DNA of 29,361 bases, from the NCBI GenBank assembly GCA_009731375.1, contig BJOX01000158.1:68794-98154 (forward strand), given 5' to 3'. The DNA comes from Paulinella micropora. Taxonomy: Eukaryota; Cercozoa; Imbricatea; Euglyphida. Shown here piece after piece: positions 11,657-20,801 of this stretch; the first letter of the stretch is position 1; each line of letters begins with the position of its first letter. The notes beneath the pieces were generated by a model. That model did no database searches. It was not told the origin of the DNA and saw only the letters and a list, made by a program, of their open reading frames with translations. Position numbers and translations under genes: made by a program.

Positions 11657-12996
11657 CGGTGACTGCGATTCCTTGTCGGAGGATCAGTTCGGCTGAGCCG
11701 GCGGAGACAGAGATAACGTCTTCGGTCCAGAGAGGGGCCGTGAAGCTGTCCTGTCGTTGTGCGTTGATCTGGCGTGTAATGCGCTGTGCATGCGATGAAC
11801 GGTAGCAACGAGAGGATAGATGTAGTGTTGCTCCATTCCAAGTCCATGTACGAGCCAGACGAGGTTGTCGTCAAGGAACAAGATCTTGCGGTATTGCTCG
11901 ACGATCGTCTGTGGAAGAGTTTCATCGGGGACGCAATGAACCAAGTCTTGAGGCATGAGCAGTGCGAAGGGCTTGCGGAGAGCAAACATATCGCGGGCAA
12001 CCATCGGGGAGCGTTCAGCAGAGGGAATGACAATGACCAAGTCCCATGGGGCTTGAATGCTACGTAGAGTGGGGCCGCCGCGGAGGATCCGGCAAGATAG
12101 GGACTTGAGACGGGTATCCAGGGCCGCGTGCGTGCCTTCAACTGCTGAAAAAGGGTAGAGCCTGCTCGGGGTGCCGGAATGGTGGATAAGAGCTGGAGAG
12201 TCGCCTCGGCTTCGCCAATCAAGGTGGGCTGGCCGGGGGCGATGCAAGGGACACGTGAGAGACCGTCGGGGAGTTGGTTTTGTTTACCTGGTAGGTATTC
12301 GACTTTGAATCGAATCGTCTGAAGGTGCTCCAAAACCCAGTTGACGACGATGGGGCTGCGAGCGTGCCATAGCCACAAAAGGGGACGGTGATCTGTGACG
12401 ATGGTGAGTTCGTGATCGCTGGCATCGATGTAGTAGCGGCACTGTTGAATACCGTAGATGACGCCGTAGGCTTCACGAACGTAGGTCGCCCATCGTGTTT
12501 GCGTGTCTGTAAGCTTCTGGGAGAAGTACTGGATGACCGGAGCGTTGCGCTCTGGGCCATTATGAAGTGCGCCGCCAATGCTGATCTGGCTTGCGTCCGT
12601 CCGAAGGTAGAGTCGTTGCGACAGCTCATACTTTACTAGAATGGGAAGCGTAGTGAGGACACGGCGGAGCTTCCTCATGCATTTCCGCTCATCTCGGGTC
12701 AGGTAAGGGGCACCGGAGGGCCGAGCGTGAGTGGATTTGAGAAGATTGGTCAGAGGTGCCACTAATCGGGAATAGTCAGGGATATGGGCTTGGATGAAGT
12801 TGGTCATACCTAAGACTGATCGGACTTCAGAAACGTTGGATGGGTCGGCCAGCTTGAGAATAGCGTCGACCTTGGAAGAATCTGCGGCGATACCTTTCTT
12901 GCTGCAGCGTTTGCCCAAGATGTTGAGCTCGCGGTAGCCTAAGCGTAGTTTCCGGGCCGAACCGTGGAGGCCGGAGTCTCGCATGGNNNNNNNNNN
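11653..12996 (-). pseudogene. RT connection, RNase H and linker to integrase (pol fragment)
   Basis: This starts just after a 10-N gap. Residues 40-95 are the RT thumb/connection (KVDAILKLADPSNVSEVRSV then FIQAHIPDYSRLVAPLTNLL). RNase H follows, with acidic residues at D141 (LRTDAS), E182 (VREAYGVIYGI), D209 (VTDHRPL) and D251 (LPDGLSR), all present. The useful frame changes near 12150; about 150 residues of unrecognised linker follow in the frame open at 11684-12247, including WDLVIVIP and FALLMPQDLVH, before the integrase lead-in (INAQRQDSF). Such a long RNase H-integrase linker is unusual. Confidence 0.8.
12987..12996. other. Assembly gap (10 N) inside pol
   Basis: Ten Ns split the RT palm from the connection. 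The fixed size suggests a placeholder, so the apparent frame change across it cannot be judged. Confidence 0.95.
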
Positions 12997-14040
12997 AGAA
13001 TAGCCTGAAAGATGCATCGGAGCTCGCGAAGATGGGTGTCGAAGTCGTTGGAGCCGTCTGTGACGTCGTCGAGGTAGGCCGAAGCGGATTTATTCCAAAA
13101 GTCCAGATGGTTGAAGGACTTATCCATAGCGCGTAGAAAGTCTCCCGGGGCGCGGTGAACACCTTGAGGCATAAAATTAGGAACTAGGAGTCCTAAGGGT
13201 GTCCAAACAGCGAGAATATCGCGGCTACCGTCATCTGGATTGAGTCTCAGATGCGTGAAGCCGTCGACCATGTCGATAGAACTGAGATAGTGCCAGCCCG
13301 CGAAGCGTTCGCGGTATTGATCCGGGTTGGGTAAACCTGGCACAGGCAGGTGGAGGTTGTCGTTGGCACCGCGGTAGTCGTAGACGTTGCGTACGTCGCG
13401 GATGACCTCCTTTGCCAAGTCTTCAAAGTTTCCTACGGGGCAGGCTCGACTAGCCCAGGCACAATTTGCAGAGGCCATGGACCAGAGGCCGGCTGTAAGA
13501 ACGTCCATCGCCCAACCTTTGAGGTTGGTGTACCGCTGGAGTCCAATTTGGGCATTGCACCGCAATTGGTTTAGCTCCCGGTTTGAGGATGAGCGACACG
13601 ACAGTGTGAATGAAGACACCTGCTTTATCTTGGAAGACATCGTCGAATTCTCCGAGGAGGGCCCATAGAAGTCGTTGTTGTTCTGCAGTGAGGCCGGAGT
13701 TGACGACTTCAGGTGCGTATTTGGGCGCAGGCGGCGCGGTAAGTTTGGCGGCCTGTTTGTCTAAAAAGTCGCGGCAAAGCCTCTCAGAGATGAGGATCCA
13801 CGGGGTGGTCTGTGTTCCACTAACCGTAGTTTCCGTACGGTACCGTAGTTTCCGTACGGTAAGGCATGCGCGGGTCCGGGCATGTTGCAGCGAGCTCCGC
13901 CATGGCGGGATCGAAGTATGGAGGATCCTTTACAGCGAGGACTGTGACTTCCCGGTGGGGAAGAGCCATGGTGGACGGATCCGGCGGTAAGAATAGGGCG
14001 GTGTCTGGAGAGGGCTCCAGACTTGATGGTCACGCCCGAC
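12997..14040 (-). pseudogene. Reverse transcriptase, N-terminal part and palm (frameshifted)
   Basis: Canonical Ty3/gypsy RT motifs are present: GLTAEQQRLLWALLGEFDDV and GAKPI at the N-terminus (about 13560-13690), NCAWASRACPV, RNVYDYRGAND, SSIDMVDGFTHLRL (first catalytic Asp), MPQGVHRAPGDF and AYLDDVTDGS (YLDD, second and third Asp). The palm is open from 13565 to the gap. A frameshift lies near 13560. Further upstream a 19-bp tandem duplication at 13824-13861 shifts the frame again; before it the open frame contains LPHREVTVLAVKD. Catalytic residues are intact but the gene could not yield one polyprotein as assembled. Confidence 0.85.
13824..13861 (+). repeat. 19-bp perfect tandem duplication inside pol
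   Basis: CCGTAGTTTCCGTACGGTA occurs twice head to tail (13824-13842 and 13843-13861). Because 19 is not a multiple of three it shifts the frame. The pol frames on either side differ by exactly this amount. Confidence 0.9.
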
Positions 14041-14414
14041 CCTGTTTGGTATTCAATCGCTGCTGATGTCCGGTACCAGACCGATCGTACATGTAGAAGT
14101 GGTGGCGCTGTGTTGGAGCCGCAAAACGATGCTGTGGGCGCGAAGGTGGCTTGTAATTCGGGTTTTGGACGGGCCGAGGGGCTGTCTGACCATAATGGGC
14201 AGTGCGGCCCTGTTGGCTGGTCCGATATACCCGGTCGGGTTGCAATTGATACTTGCCATCGCCGGCCGGCGGATATCGGGTCCGCTTAGCGCGTGCACGT
14301 GTTTGCGGTTATCTTGTAGCGGGGGTGGCCACCAAGACTACTGTTGAAAGCTGGTCGAGCTGGTTTCGGTTTAAGCTTGCATGTCCCAGTAGCGCCAGTA
14401 GTGTCGATGTGAAA
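14041..14414 (-). pseudogene. Pro/Gln-rich linker between repeat module B and RT
   Basis: Several short overlapping minus-strand frames. The one with residues such as NYKPPSRPQHRFAAPTQ (14030-14245) has the composition of a flexible linker. No domain is recognised. Frame changes near 14290 and 14040 are needed to connect the flanking parts. Confidence 0.4.
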
Positions 14415-15292
14415 GCAATCGCCGTACCCACACTTGCACCACACTTGATGTGTCTTGTTGGGGTGAAGCGCTTGCCATGCGAAAATGCCGTCAGGGACGT
14501 TATAGGCAAACTGGTTACTGTCGAGTGATGGTACGGTATCTATTGAATACCTAACAGGATCCACACTATGTTTCCCCATTTGACTAGTTCAGCGAGCTTC
14601 CGCCAAACGCGCTCTTTGTCTTTGACGCTCGCCACACCGTTGATGGCTCCTGATGCGTTGAAGAAAGCGCGATCCAAAGAGTACGGGATGATGAGGCCGC
14701 AGTTGCTGAAGTAGTTGAGTTCCGAAAGGATCTCCCGTCGTAAGTAGATGTGAAGGCTGGGGTTAATAGCGGAAAGCCAAAATGATGGCTGTGTAGGTAG
14801 ATCTGAGGGCTTGCTACCTGCGCAGTGTTTAGCCGTGCAAATACACCGTGGTAAATGGGGCGTAAGGCATGCTTTACGTGAAGCGCGGAAGTCAAAGAGG
14901 CCATCAGGAAGATCGTGTCGGGTACCGGCGTCGAAGTTTAGCTCGCGTTGGAGAAAAGGTTTACCCGTACGTTGTCCGACATCGATCCAATGGGCCAAGT
15001 TGTACAAGAGGTAGCGTTGCTGATCCGGGTCAAGCTTGTCTGTAAGGTAGGCTGTAGCCGCGTTGAGTCCGCCAGAGGAGACGCAACAAATCCATTCCAT
15101 GTGCGCGTAAAGATTGAGCTGTTTCAAAATGTTAAGACGCATGTCCATTCGTAGATCGGGGTTGATGGCAGCAAGGCGGAACATACCTGGGTAGATAGGC
15201 TGAGGGGCTGGTTCGAGAGGGGCGTACTTCGTTTTGAGCCATTCCGCTTGTTGTCTTGGCCGAGAACGTAGGTGCATGGCGTGGGATGACAC
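14415..15292 (-). CDS. Novel polyprotein segment with two tandem modules (A and B)
   Basis: One frame runs from 15292 to 14540 and the next from 14579 to 14286, so module B is broken by a frameshift near 14560. Module A (15184-14822, about 121 residues) and module B (14782-14415, about 122) line up end to end: FRLAAINPDLRM with FWLSAINPSLHI; an LRxxIL..LN helix; a helix ending NLAHW or ELVKW; RHDLPDGLF with AYNVPDGIF; then RCICTAKHC with WCKCGYGDC. The C-x-C-x4-C motif suggests metal binding. Cys, His and Trp conservation in both copies argues for selection on a folded domain. Family unknown. The location between protease and RT points to a structural or nucleic-acid-binding part of the element. 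Confidence 0.6.
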
Positions 15293-16104
15293 CGTGATGT
15301 CGCCGCAGTTGAGGAAGACGATGACGATGAAGATGTGGCCGCAGGTGGTTGGCTACTTGCCGGGTTGGGCGATTCCGGTTTTGACTCGTCGTCGTCGTCG
15401 TCTTGTCTTCGGTACGGAGTCGGCAGTCTGGTGTTACAGGCTGTCTTTGGGGCTTTAGGTGGAGTAGGTGCAGGCTGCGTGCTTGCAGTACTCTGTGTAG
15501 CGGGTGTCCGAGCGGGGACTGATCCCGAAGTGTTGGTAGGCGTGGGGCCCGAACTAGAGCTCGAACTACTAGAGCTCGAACTGCTAGAGCTGGCGCCGGA
15601 AGTTGGGGCGAATACAGCGTCGTCGAGCATTTCGACGTCGATCGGGAAATCGCTGGATCCTGGTTGTCCGGGCTGTCCTTCCGGGATCATGCACACGTCG
15701 AATCCAGGGTCGATGAACATCCCTTGGGGGAAGCCGATGCGGTAGTGTCTGCGTGTTTCCAGTGGACTCAGCGTATGGATCGGGAGGGGCAGGTTCAGAA
15801 GTGCCTCGGCGTGAAGATCTGCCTGAGACATCTTCATTTCGCAGTAGAACTTGCGAAGGTGTTCCGTAGTTTCGGTTGCCTTCAGATTGATCCAGCGGCC
15901 CGTGTTTGTATGTTGATCGACCGGTAGTGCTGATTCTGCGTTCCTCGGCGCCCATCTCCGGATGTGGGGATTGGGGTGGTAGTTTGTCCGTCTGCGAATG
16001 CATGGGACGCCAGAAGGATAACCTTTCAAAGGTTTTTCTCTCGAGTACGGGTTTACCATGTCATAGTCACAGGGGGGGGGGGGGGGGCCCGGGGGGGGGG
16101 GGGC
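15124..16104 (-). CDS. Polyprotein segment: possible module C2, poly-Ser and acidic linker
   Basis: Open frame beginning after a 10-N gap. About 130 residues of folded-looking sequence include RWINLKATETTEHLRKFY and HYRIGFPQGMF, which loosely echo the starts and PDG[LI]F turn of modules A and B. Then come a run of about 14 Ser, a Pro/Thr-rich linker, an Asp run (QDDDDDESKPESP) and another Ser run. The frame probably hands over to the next one near 15290; the last 55 residues of this frame overlap the start of the A/B segment and are likely out of frame. Confidence 0.5.
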   Translation of the reverse strand, partial: APPPPGPPPPPCDYDMVNPYSREKPLKGYPSGVPCIRRRTNYHPNPHIRRWAPRNAESALPVDQHTNTGRWINLKATETTEHLRKFYCEMKMSQADLHAEALLNLPLPIHTLSPLETRRHYRIGFPQGMFIDPGFDVCMIPEGQPGQPGSSDFPIDVEMLDDAVFAPTSGASSSSSSSSSSSSSSGPTPTNTSGSVPARTPATQSTASTQPAPTPPKAPKTACNTRLPTPYRRQDDDDDESKPESPNPASSQPPAATSSSSSSSSTAATSRCHPTPCTYVLGQDNKRNGSKRSTPLSNQPLSLSTQVCSALLPSTPIYEWTCVLTF

Positions 16105-16114
16105 NNNNNNNNNN
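16105..16114. other. Assembly gap (10 N) beside poly-G
   Basis: A GGG...CCC...GGG run of about 35 bases (16071-16104) precedes ten Ns. Probably a sequencing artefact in coding sequence. Confidence 0.9.
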
Positions 16115-16864
16115 GGCTGGCGATAAGATAAATAGCGATTTGAGCTATAATCCACTCCACGTTGTCGTATCGCTTCCAGTAAAATGTAGTGGGCCATTTT
16201 ATGTGGGAGGCGTCTGGATTCTGTGGATCGATCCAGTTTGGGCGTTGAAGGTAGTTGGTAAGGTTTCTGCTGTTCGGCCTCCCAGTGACCATGTACCTTC
16301 CTTGACTGTTATTCATCGCGTTAATCCCTGCCAATTGTGTTGGAGGATATTGTCGAAGAACTCTTCGTCACGCTTATTCATGTAGTAGATGGACAGGGAG
16401 CTATGGTTGAAATAGTTCCGCGGGAGGTCGACCGTGCAGAGGTAGCTGCGTTCGCGCACTAATACATTTTGGATGTCGTAGTGAGAGTCCGTCGCAGTGA
16501 TCTTTAGCCATATGGGATCAATGCAAGGGAGTCGGTGGAAGTAGTGCTGAAGTGCGAAACAGCGTTCTCGTGTTGGTAAGTTGAACGAGTAGCGTTGGTA
16601 TAATGCGGTGCCAAATCCCGGGGCCATGGTGTATTGGCCTATAGACGGAGTTTCCATGCAACTCCACGGGAAAAGCAACTTACCTTCAGAAAGCGCGTCC
16701 ATAATGGTGTTTCGGGGTGCTGTTCTCGGGGTGTTACCGGCAATGAGTCCCAAGTACGATGACGCGTTGTATCCCAAGGTCGGTCCTGATGATACACCAT
16801 ACCGGTGTGAAAATAGTCCACGTTTCCGGTAGGCTCCACTTGGCGGCCAACGAGGGCTGTACAC
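16115..16864 (-). CDS. Polyprotein segment upstream of the gap (possible modules C1 and D)
   Basis: Two frames join near 16320. The first (16864-16313) looks like genuine protein from about residue 24 and contains SIGQYTMAPGFGTALY and PIWLKITATDSHYDIQ; the second (16334 to the gap) contains TFYWKRYDNVEWIIAQIAIY. The QYTMAPGFG and WLKITATD strings sit in the same order and spacing style as the PDG[LI]F and WLSAINP parts of modules B and A, so diverged copies are plausible. No known family is recognised. Confidence 0.45.
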
Positions 16865-18522
16865 AGGATTTGCGCAGTACTTCGTCCATGTGCCGGGCCA
16901 AAGTGGAAGATGGTGGCCTTCAAAGGGGATTTCAAAAATCCATGCATCGTGCTTGCGCCTTTCGGATGGTTGAGGATCTTTTCCACAGCCTCCTTTGTGA
17001 GTACCTCCTGGACCACTGTTTCGTCCTGAAGGAGGCGTTGGCCCACGCGTTTAACTCTGACTGGGCAGAGGGCTTCCGTGTTGACGACGCCGTGTCGTGC
17101 AATCGTGCCGCCGTCGATAAGACCCATTCCCAACGTGAAGTCGGAGAATGTTGAATGGTCCATCTCATGAGGTATGTTGCGAGGCCCAGTAGCGTTGCAT
17201 GAGGAGCGTAGGATTGTCACGACTGAGGCCGCCGTACGTGGCATCACCGAATTCGATGTCAGAGCCACCCCAAGGGGTGTCCCATACATCTGGCGAAGGT
17301 CAGTACGTAAGTAGATCTGACTCTCCCGGGTGCGTGGAGGCGCCGTAGTGGACGACGAGCTCGATGTCGAGTTCGACGACGAACTTGAAGTTGTGCTCGA
17401 AGTTGTGCTCGAAGTTGTGCTCGAAGTTGTGCTCGAAGTTGTGCTCGGAGTTGTGCTCGAAGTTGTGCTCGAAGTTGTGCTCGATGATGAGCTTGCTGAT
17501 GAGCTTGATGATGAGCTCGCTGCCGAGCTTGACGAGGTGCTCGTGGACGAACTCGAGGATGAACTCGAAGCCGGGTTCGGTGCTGCAGTCCATGGGAGAA
17601 AAGTTCGCGCCAGGAGCGGGTGTGCGATAAAGTTGTAGTGGTCCGTGTACGGGGAGACCATCTGCTCCGCACATCTCCAGTGGATGTCATTTTCTGGTGG
17701 CGGGATTTGGTAGGTCCCACGGGCGTTTTCTGCCGTGCGCAGCAACGATCGTTCCACTCGAGGGTAGTCCCAACCGTCGCGTCTTTCTGGAGTGACATTG
17801 TCGGGCCATAGTCCTTGGCTAGTGATCATTTGTTCCGGGACCCAATAACTGAGGTGTGGACATCTGGGGTATGTGCCCACGAAGCAAACGGATCCCATGG
17901 TCGGGAAGTAGTTCGCGTATACTTCCTTGACGATCCACAAGTCCTCGTCCGTAGTAGAGGCCTTTTCCTCTTCTTTGCGTTCGGGGATACAGCTTGGAGG
18001 TATCCATACGAATGGTACCGGTCGGACCTCCTTATACGTCTGTTGTGGGTTCTGACCCGCGCGTAAAGTGGGGACTGGAGTCAGGACTTCAGCTCGTCGA
18101 AGTTGAAAGGGATCTCCGATTGCACGACGGGCGTTTGGTGTCATTGGCGGTGCTTCGAATCCCGCGAGTCTGCGGCTCGGGTATTCGTGTAGGGGGCCGC
18201 GTCCGACATTGGGGGACACGTTTGCAAGCCGGGACGGCCTAGTGGCCCTCCGTAGTCGGATGCTTACGCCAACGGGCCGAGCACTTCCTATGGGGGATGG
18301 CTCGGCTGCTTCGGCTGCCTCGGGTTCGGGGTCCGGGGCCGGAGCACGTGCTTCGGTCTGGAGCGGCAATCGAGGAACTGGTGATCCCTGACCCTGTTTG
18401 AGGTCACGAGCAAGGCCGTCGCTTATTGGTCTTGCCGGCATACAATCTGCGATCGCAGGCGCCGCCACTCGTAGTGCTGATGACGACGACGATGACGAAG
18501 ACTGAGCTTGAGGGAGCGGCAA
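16815..18522 (-). CDS. Large Ser/Thr-linker polyprotein segment, unknown function
   Basis: Open over about 570 residues in one frame, then frameshifted near 16815 into the next segment. The first codon is TTG just after an in-frame TAG at 18532, so the true start is unknown. N-terminal 180 residues: Ser run, then Pro/Arg/Ala-rich disordered sequence. Residues about 190-310: folded-looking with many aromatic residues (DEDLWIVKEVYANYF; SYWVPEQMITSQGLWPDN). Then about 75 residues of Ser/Thr linker from a 12-bp minisatellite, then a second folded part (FLKSPLKATIFHFGPAHGRS). The layout of folded blocks separated by Ser linkers matches the downstream A-C modules. Function unknown. Confidence 0.5.
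17385..17492 (-). repeat. 12-bp coding minisatellite (Ser-Thr-Thr-Ser)
   Basis: About nine copies of GAAGTTGTGCTC on the plus strand, one with a G substitution (CGGAG). In the minus-strand frame each encodes Thr/Thr/Ser/Ser. Twelve is a multiple of three, so length changes keep the frame, unlike the other repeats in this element. Confidence 0.9.
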
Positions 18523-18582
18523 AGAGGCGCCCTAGATGGCGTAGTCAAAGTCGGAGCAGGCGGCACCGACGATGATGATGAC

Positions 18583-18616
<34 letters not shown>

Positions 18617-18655
18617 CCAGATAGATCAAGGAGCGTCTCTATTCGAAGGCTTGCC
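18523..18655 (-). repeat. (GAT)n array and broken linker
   Basis: GAT/GAC trinucleotides at about 18569-18614. The three minus frames give poly-Ser, poly-Ile or poly-His; poly-Ser matches other linkers in the element. The segment joins the acidic ORF upstream to the large segment downstream with an unresolved frame and an in-frame TAG at 18532. Confidence 0.75.
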
Positions 18656-19231
18656 TCAAAGTTGAGCGAGGTATTGTCGTGCCAGTGCGTTTTCCCTTTT
18701 CCAAGCTGATAGACGCCAAGGGCTAACTCCAATCTGAGAGGCATTCGGTGTATTTCCCATTTGAGAGGGAGACATGTCTTTCCATCCCTGGGCCGATCCA
18801 CTCGTGGAAGGCGTGGCTGTCGCAGCAGTTGAAGCTGGAGACTCCTCCGGAGTTGGGGATGCCTCCAGTTTCTGTCGTTTGGAAGGAGGAGTACCCGGTC
18901 TCTTCGATTCCAAATTTCCGTCTCGGGCGCGATGGGTGATATGTTGAGTTTGCGAGGGCGTAGGATGGCTGGCTTGGCTCTCGCTGTCCCGTTCGCTCTC
19001 GTTTTCGACCACTTCGACTGTCAGTTCGACTTCTTCTTCGTTTTCTTCTTCAGAATCTACGTCGTCGTAGCCTTCTTCGTCGTCCTCAGCTGCTTCAGCT
19101 GCTTCTTCGTCTTGCTCCTCGACCTCCTCTACCTCTTCACTGGCCTCTTCGTCTTCGTCTTCATCCTCTTCTTCTTTGCGAACCGGCCATCCGACGTTGC
19201 CGTCGCAAGGTCTTCTTTTACGTGAAGACAT
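18656..19231 (-). CDS. Highly acidic ORF of 191 residues
   Basis: ATG at 19231, about 70 nt after the TAG that ends the protease frame, in the same frame. It begins with a basic cluster (MSSRKRRPCDG), then about 75 residues of Glu/Asp-rich sequence (for example EDEDEEASEEVEEVEEQDEE), then a Ser/Thr/Pro-rich tail with a second basic patch (SKRQKLE). Basic clusters could serve as nuclear localisation signals and the acidic run as a histone or nucleocapsid mimic (inference). No known family is recognised. Either a separate protein or the N-terminus of the following polyprotein. Confidence 0.5.
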   Translation of the reverse strand: MSSRKRRPCDGNVGWPVRKEEEDEDEDEEASEEVEEVEEQDEEAAEAAEDDEEGYDDVDSEEENEEEVELTVEVVENESERDSESQASHPTPSQTQHITHRARDGNLESKRPGTPPSKRQKLEASPTPEESPASTAATATPSTSGSAQGWKDMSPSQMGNTPNASQIGVSPWRLSAWKRENALARQYLAQL

Positions 19232-19303
19232 GAACAGGTTGACTTGGCGGCCATAGAGGTGGGCGTTCGAAGTAGACAGAAGGTCGTGGGAGTTCGAAGG
19301 GAG

Positions 19304-19689
19304 CTACAGTTTGGGACGGCGGTCGATGATTTTGTTGAATTTGACTATCGGGTAGGACGTCTCTTTCGCCAACGTTGTAGGGCAAAAGTCGTAGCTAACC
19401 GTAGCAAGTTGTAAATCACCGACTTGAAGTGGCGTCTCGAAGAGATGGAACTCCGTCTCGTAGACGATTTGCTTGGAAGGCGGCTTCAGGGGCATGTAGT
19501 CCGTGGGCCGAATCGCTTGCGCGTCGTCAATGGAGAGGTTGAGCTGGGCCGAGACCTCGTTGGCGAGAAGCAGGTTCAAACCTTCTGGAAGGTGGCTCGA
19601 GATATATATCGTGATGGCATGAAGCGGAGACGTCGGTGTGGCCGAGACGAAAAGTTCAATCCCTTCAGAAAGAGTAGCATCAACACACA
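19304..19689 (-). pseudogene. Aspartic protease, C-terminal half
   Basis: Sequence such as HAITIYISSHLPEGLNLLLA followed by NEVSAQLNLSID fits the retropepsin strand and 'LLG.d.l' region that follows the flap. It continues to a TAG at 19304. It is separated from its N-terminal half by a microsatellite and is in a different frame. The protease would normally cut the Gag-Pol polyprotein. Confidence 0.6.
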
Positions 19690-19897
19690 CAGATGAGCGT
19701 GCGTCGACGGGTGGGTACATACATATACATGCATATAGACATACAGAGATACATACAGACATACTTGCATACATTCGTACGTACATACGTACGTAACGTA
19801 CGTAGGTACGTACGTTACGTACGTACATATGTATGTATGTACGTACATATGTGCGTACATCGTAATACATACATACATACATACATATATACTTGGT
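19690..19897 (+). repeat. TACA/TACG microsatellite with perfect palindrome inside the protease
   Basis: Tetranucleotide TACA, TACG and TATG repeats. Within it 19787-19804 and 19807-19824 are perfect 18-bp inverted arms with a 2-nt centre, so the DNA could extrude as a cruciform. It lies between the protease active-site segment and the C-terminal half, adds about 200 bp and changes the frame. Confidence 0.9.
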
Positions 19898-20693
19898 GTA
19901 TTACCCAGTCGAGGAGGGCTACACCTTTGCAGTTGCAGGCCGAGTCTAGAACGCATGTAGTCTTACCGATGATGTCTTCTTCCGGGGACGGGCGCAATGA
20001 TTTGCGTACGTATATATTCCCGCAGACGACGGTCGGGGTCGTGGAAATGCGGAGTAGACGTCGTGACTCCTGAGACGCCGCGCGCGTCGTCATGTGGAAA
20101 GCCCGTGGCTGCTTCCGCGTGGCGGCCGAGGATGGCTTCCAGTTGCAATGCTTGCCTTCATCCTGACAACGCTGTTGTCGCAGCTTGCATTGTTCAAGCG
20201 ATTGTTTCGGGGTCTGATTCGGCTTGAGGAACTGGTTGTGTTCCTTGCAGTAGGAGCATGGAATCCCGGTGAAGGGTGGACGCTTTGGCGAGGTCGGGGC
20301 GGACTTGGTGGCGGCAGTAACCATCGACGATTTCTTCGAAGGGATGGCAATCGCATTCGCCTTGGTGAAGGGTGGGCGTGTTGCCGTCTTCTTCGTAGTC
20401 GGGGCTGGCTTGTCAGTCTTAGTCCGCTTGTTGGGGCGTCCACGATCCGGTGATGCAGCCGGTTGAGCCATCGACATGGCGTCAGTCTTGCGCTTCTGAC
20501 GAGGAGGGCGTTTGTTCTCCTTGTTTTCCTGCTGCGTCCTATGTGGTTTCTTCTGACGAGTGTCGACCTTGACGGTTGAATCACGGGAGAAGGTGGAAGG
20601 CGTCGGACGAGGAGGGCGCTCCCGTAGTCGCTTGTATGTGGCGGCCGACGAGGGCTTCGTAGTACTTTCCATCCAGGGCCAATATTCTTCCAT
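19898..20693 (-). pseudogene. Nucleocapsid-like Cys/His segment and protease N-terminal half
   Basis: Open in the same frame as Gag upstream, from which only a TGA at 20802 separates it. About 110 residues of Lys/Arg/Pro/Thr-rich sequence are followed by a Cys/His cluster: C-x2-C-x2-H (CSYCKEH), then Cys at EQC and QRC and a final KHC. This occupies the place of the Gag zinc knuckle but is not a plain CCHC. Then TTCVLDSACNCKGVALLDW reads as the retropepsin active site with Asp-Ser-Ala instead of Asp-Ser/Thr-Gly. The frame then runs into the microsatellite. Confidence 0.65.
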
Positions 20694-20801
20694 GCAGTGG
20701 AGATCGAGGGAGTTGGTCCAGGGCAGAAGGTCAGTGAGATCGCGGGGCCATGCAACACCAATTGCATTAAATATCTCGGCGGCATACAGGGTCCATCGCT
20801 C

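Noticed and set aside
11720-12180. DNA adenine methyltransferase domain in pol
   Set aside because: Only a vague WDLVIVIP likeness; no D/N-PP-Y/F core or SAM-binding motif is visible.
17330-17640. Plus-strand frames of repeated Val-Leu-Glu or Cys-Ser-Lys units
   Set aside because: They are the reverse reading of the 12-bp minisatellite that encodes a Ser/Thr linker on the minus strand.
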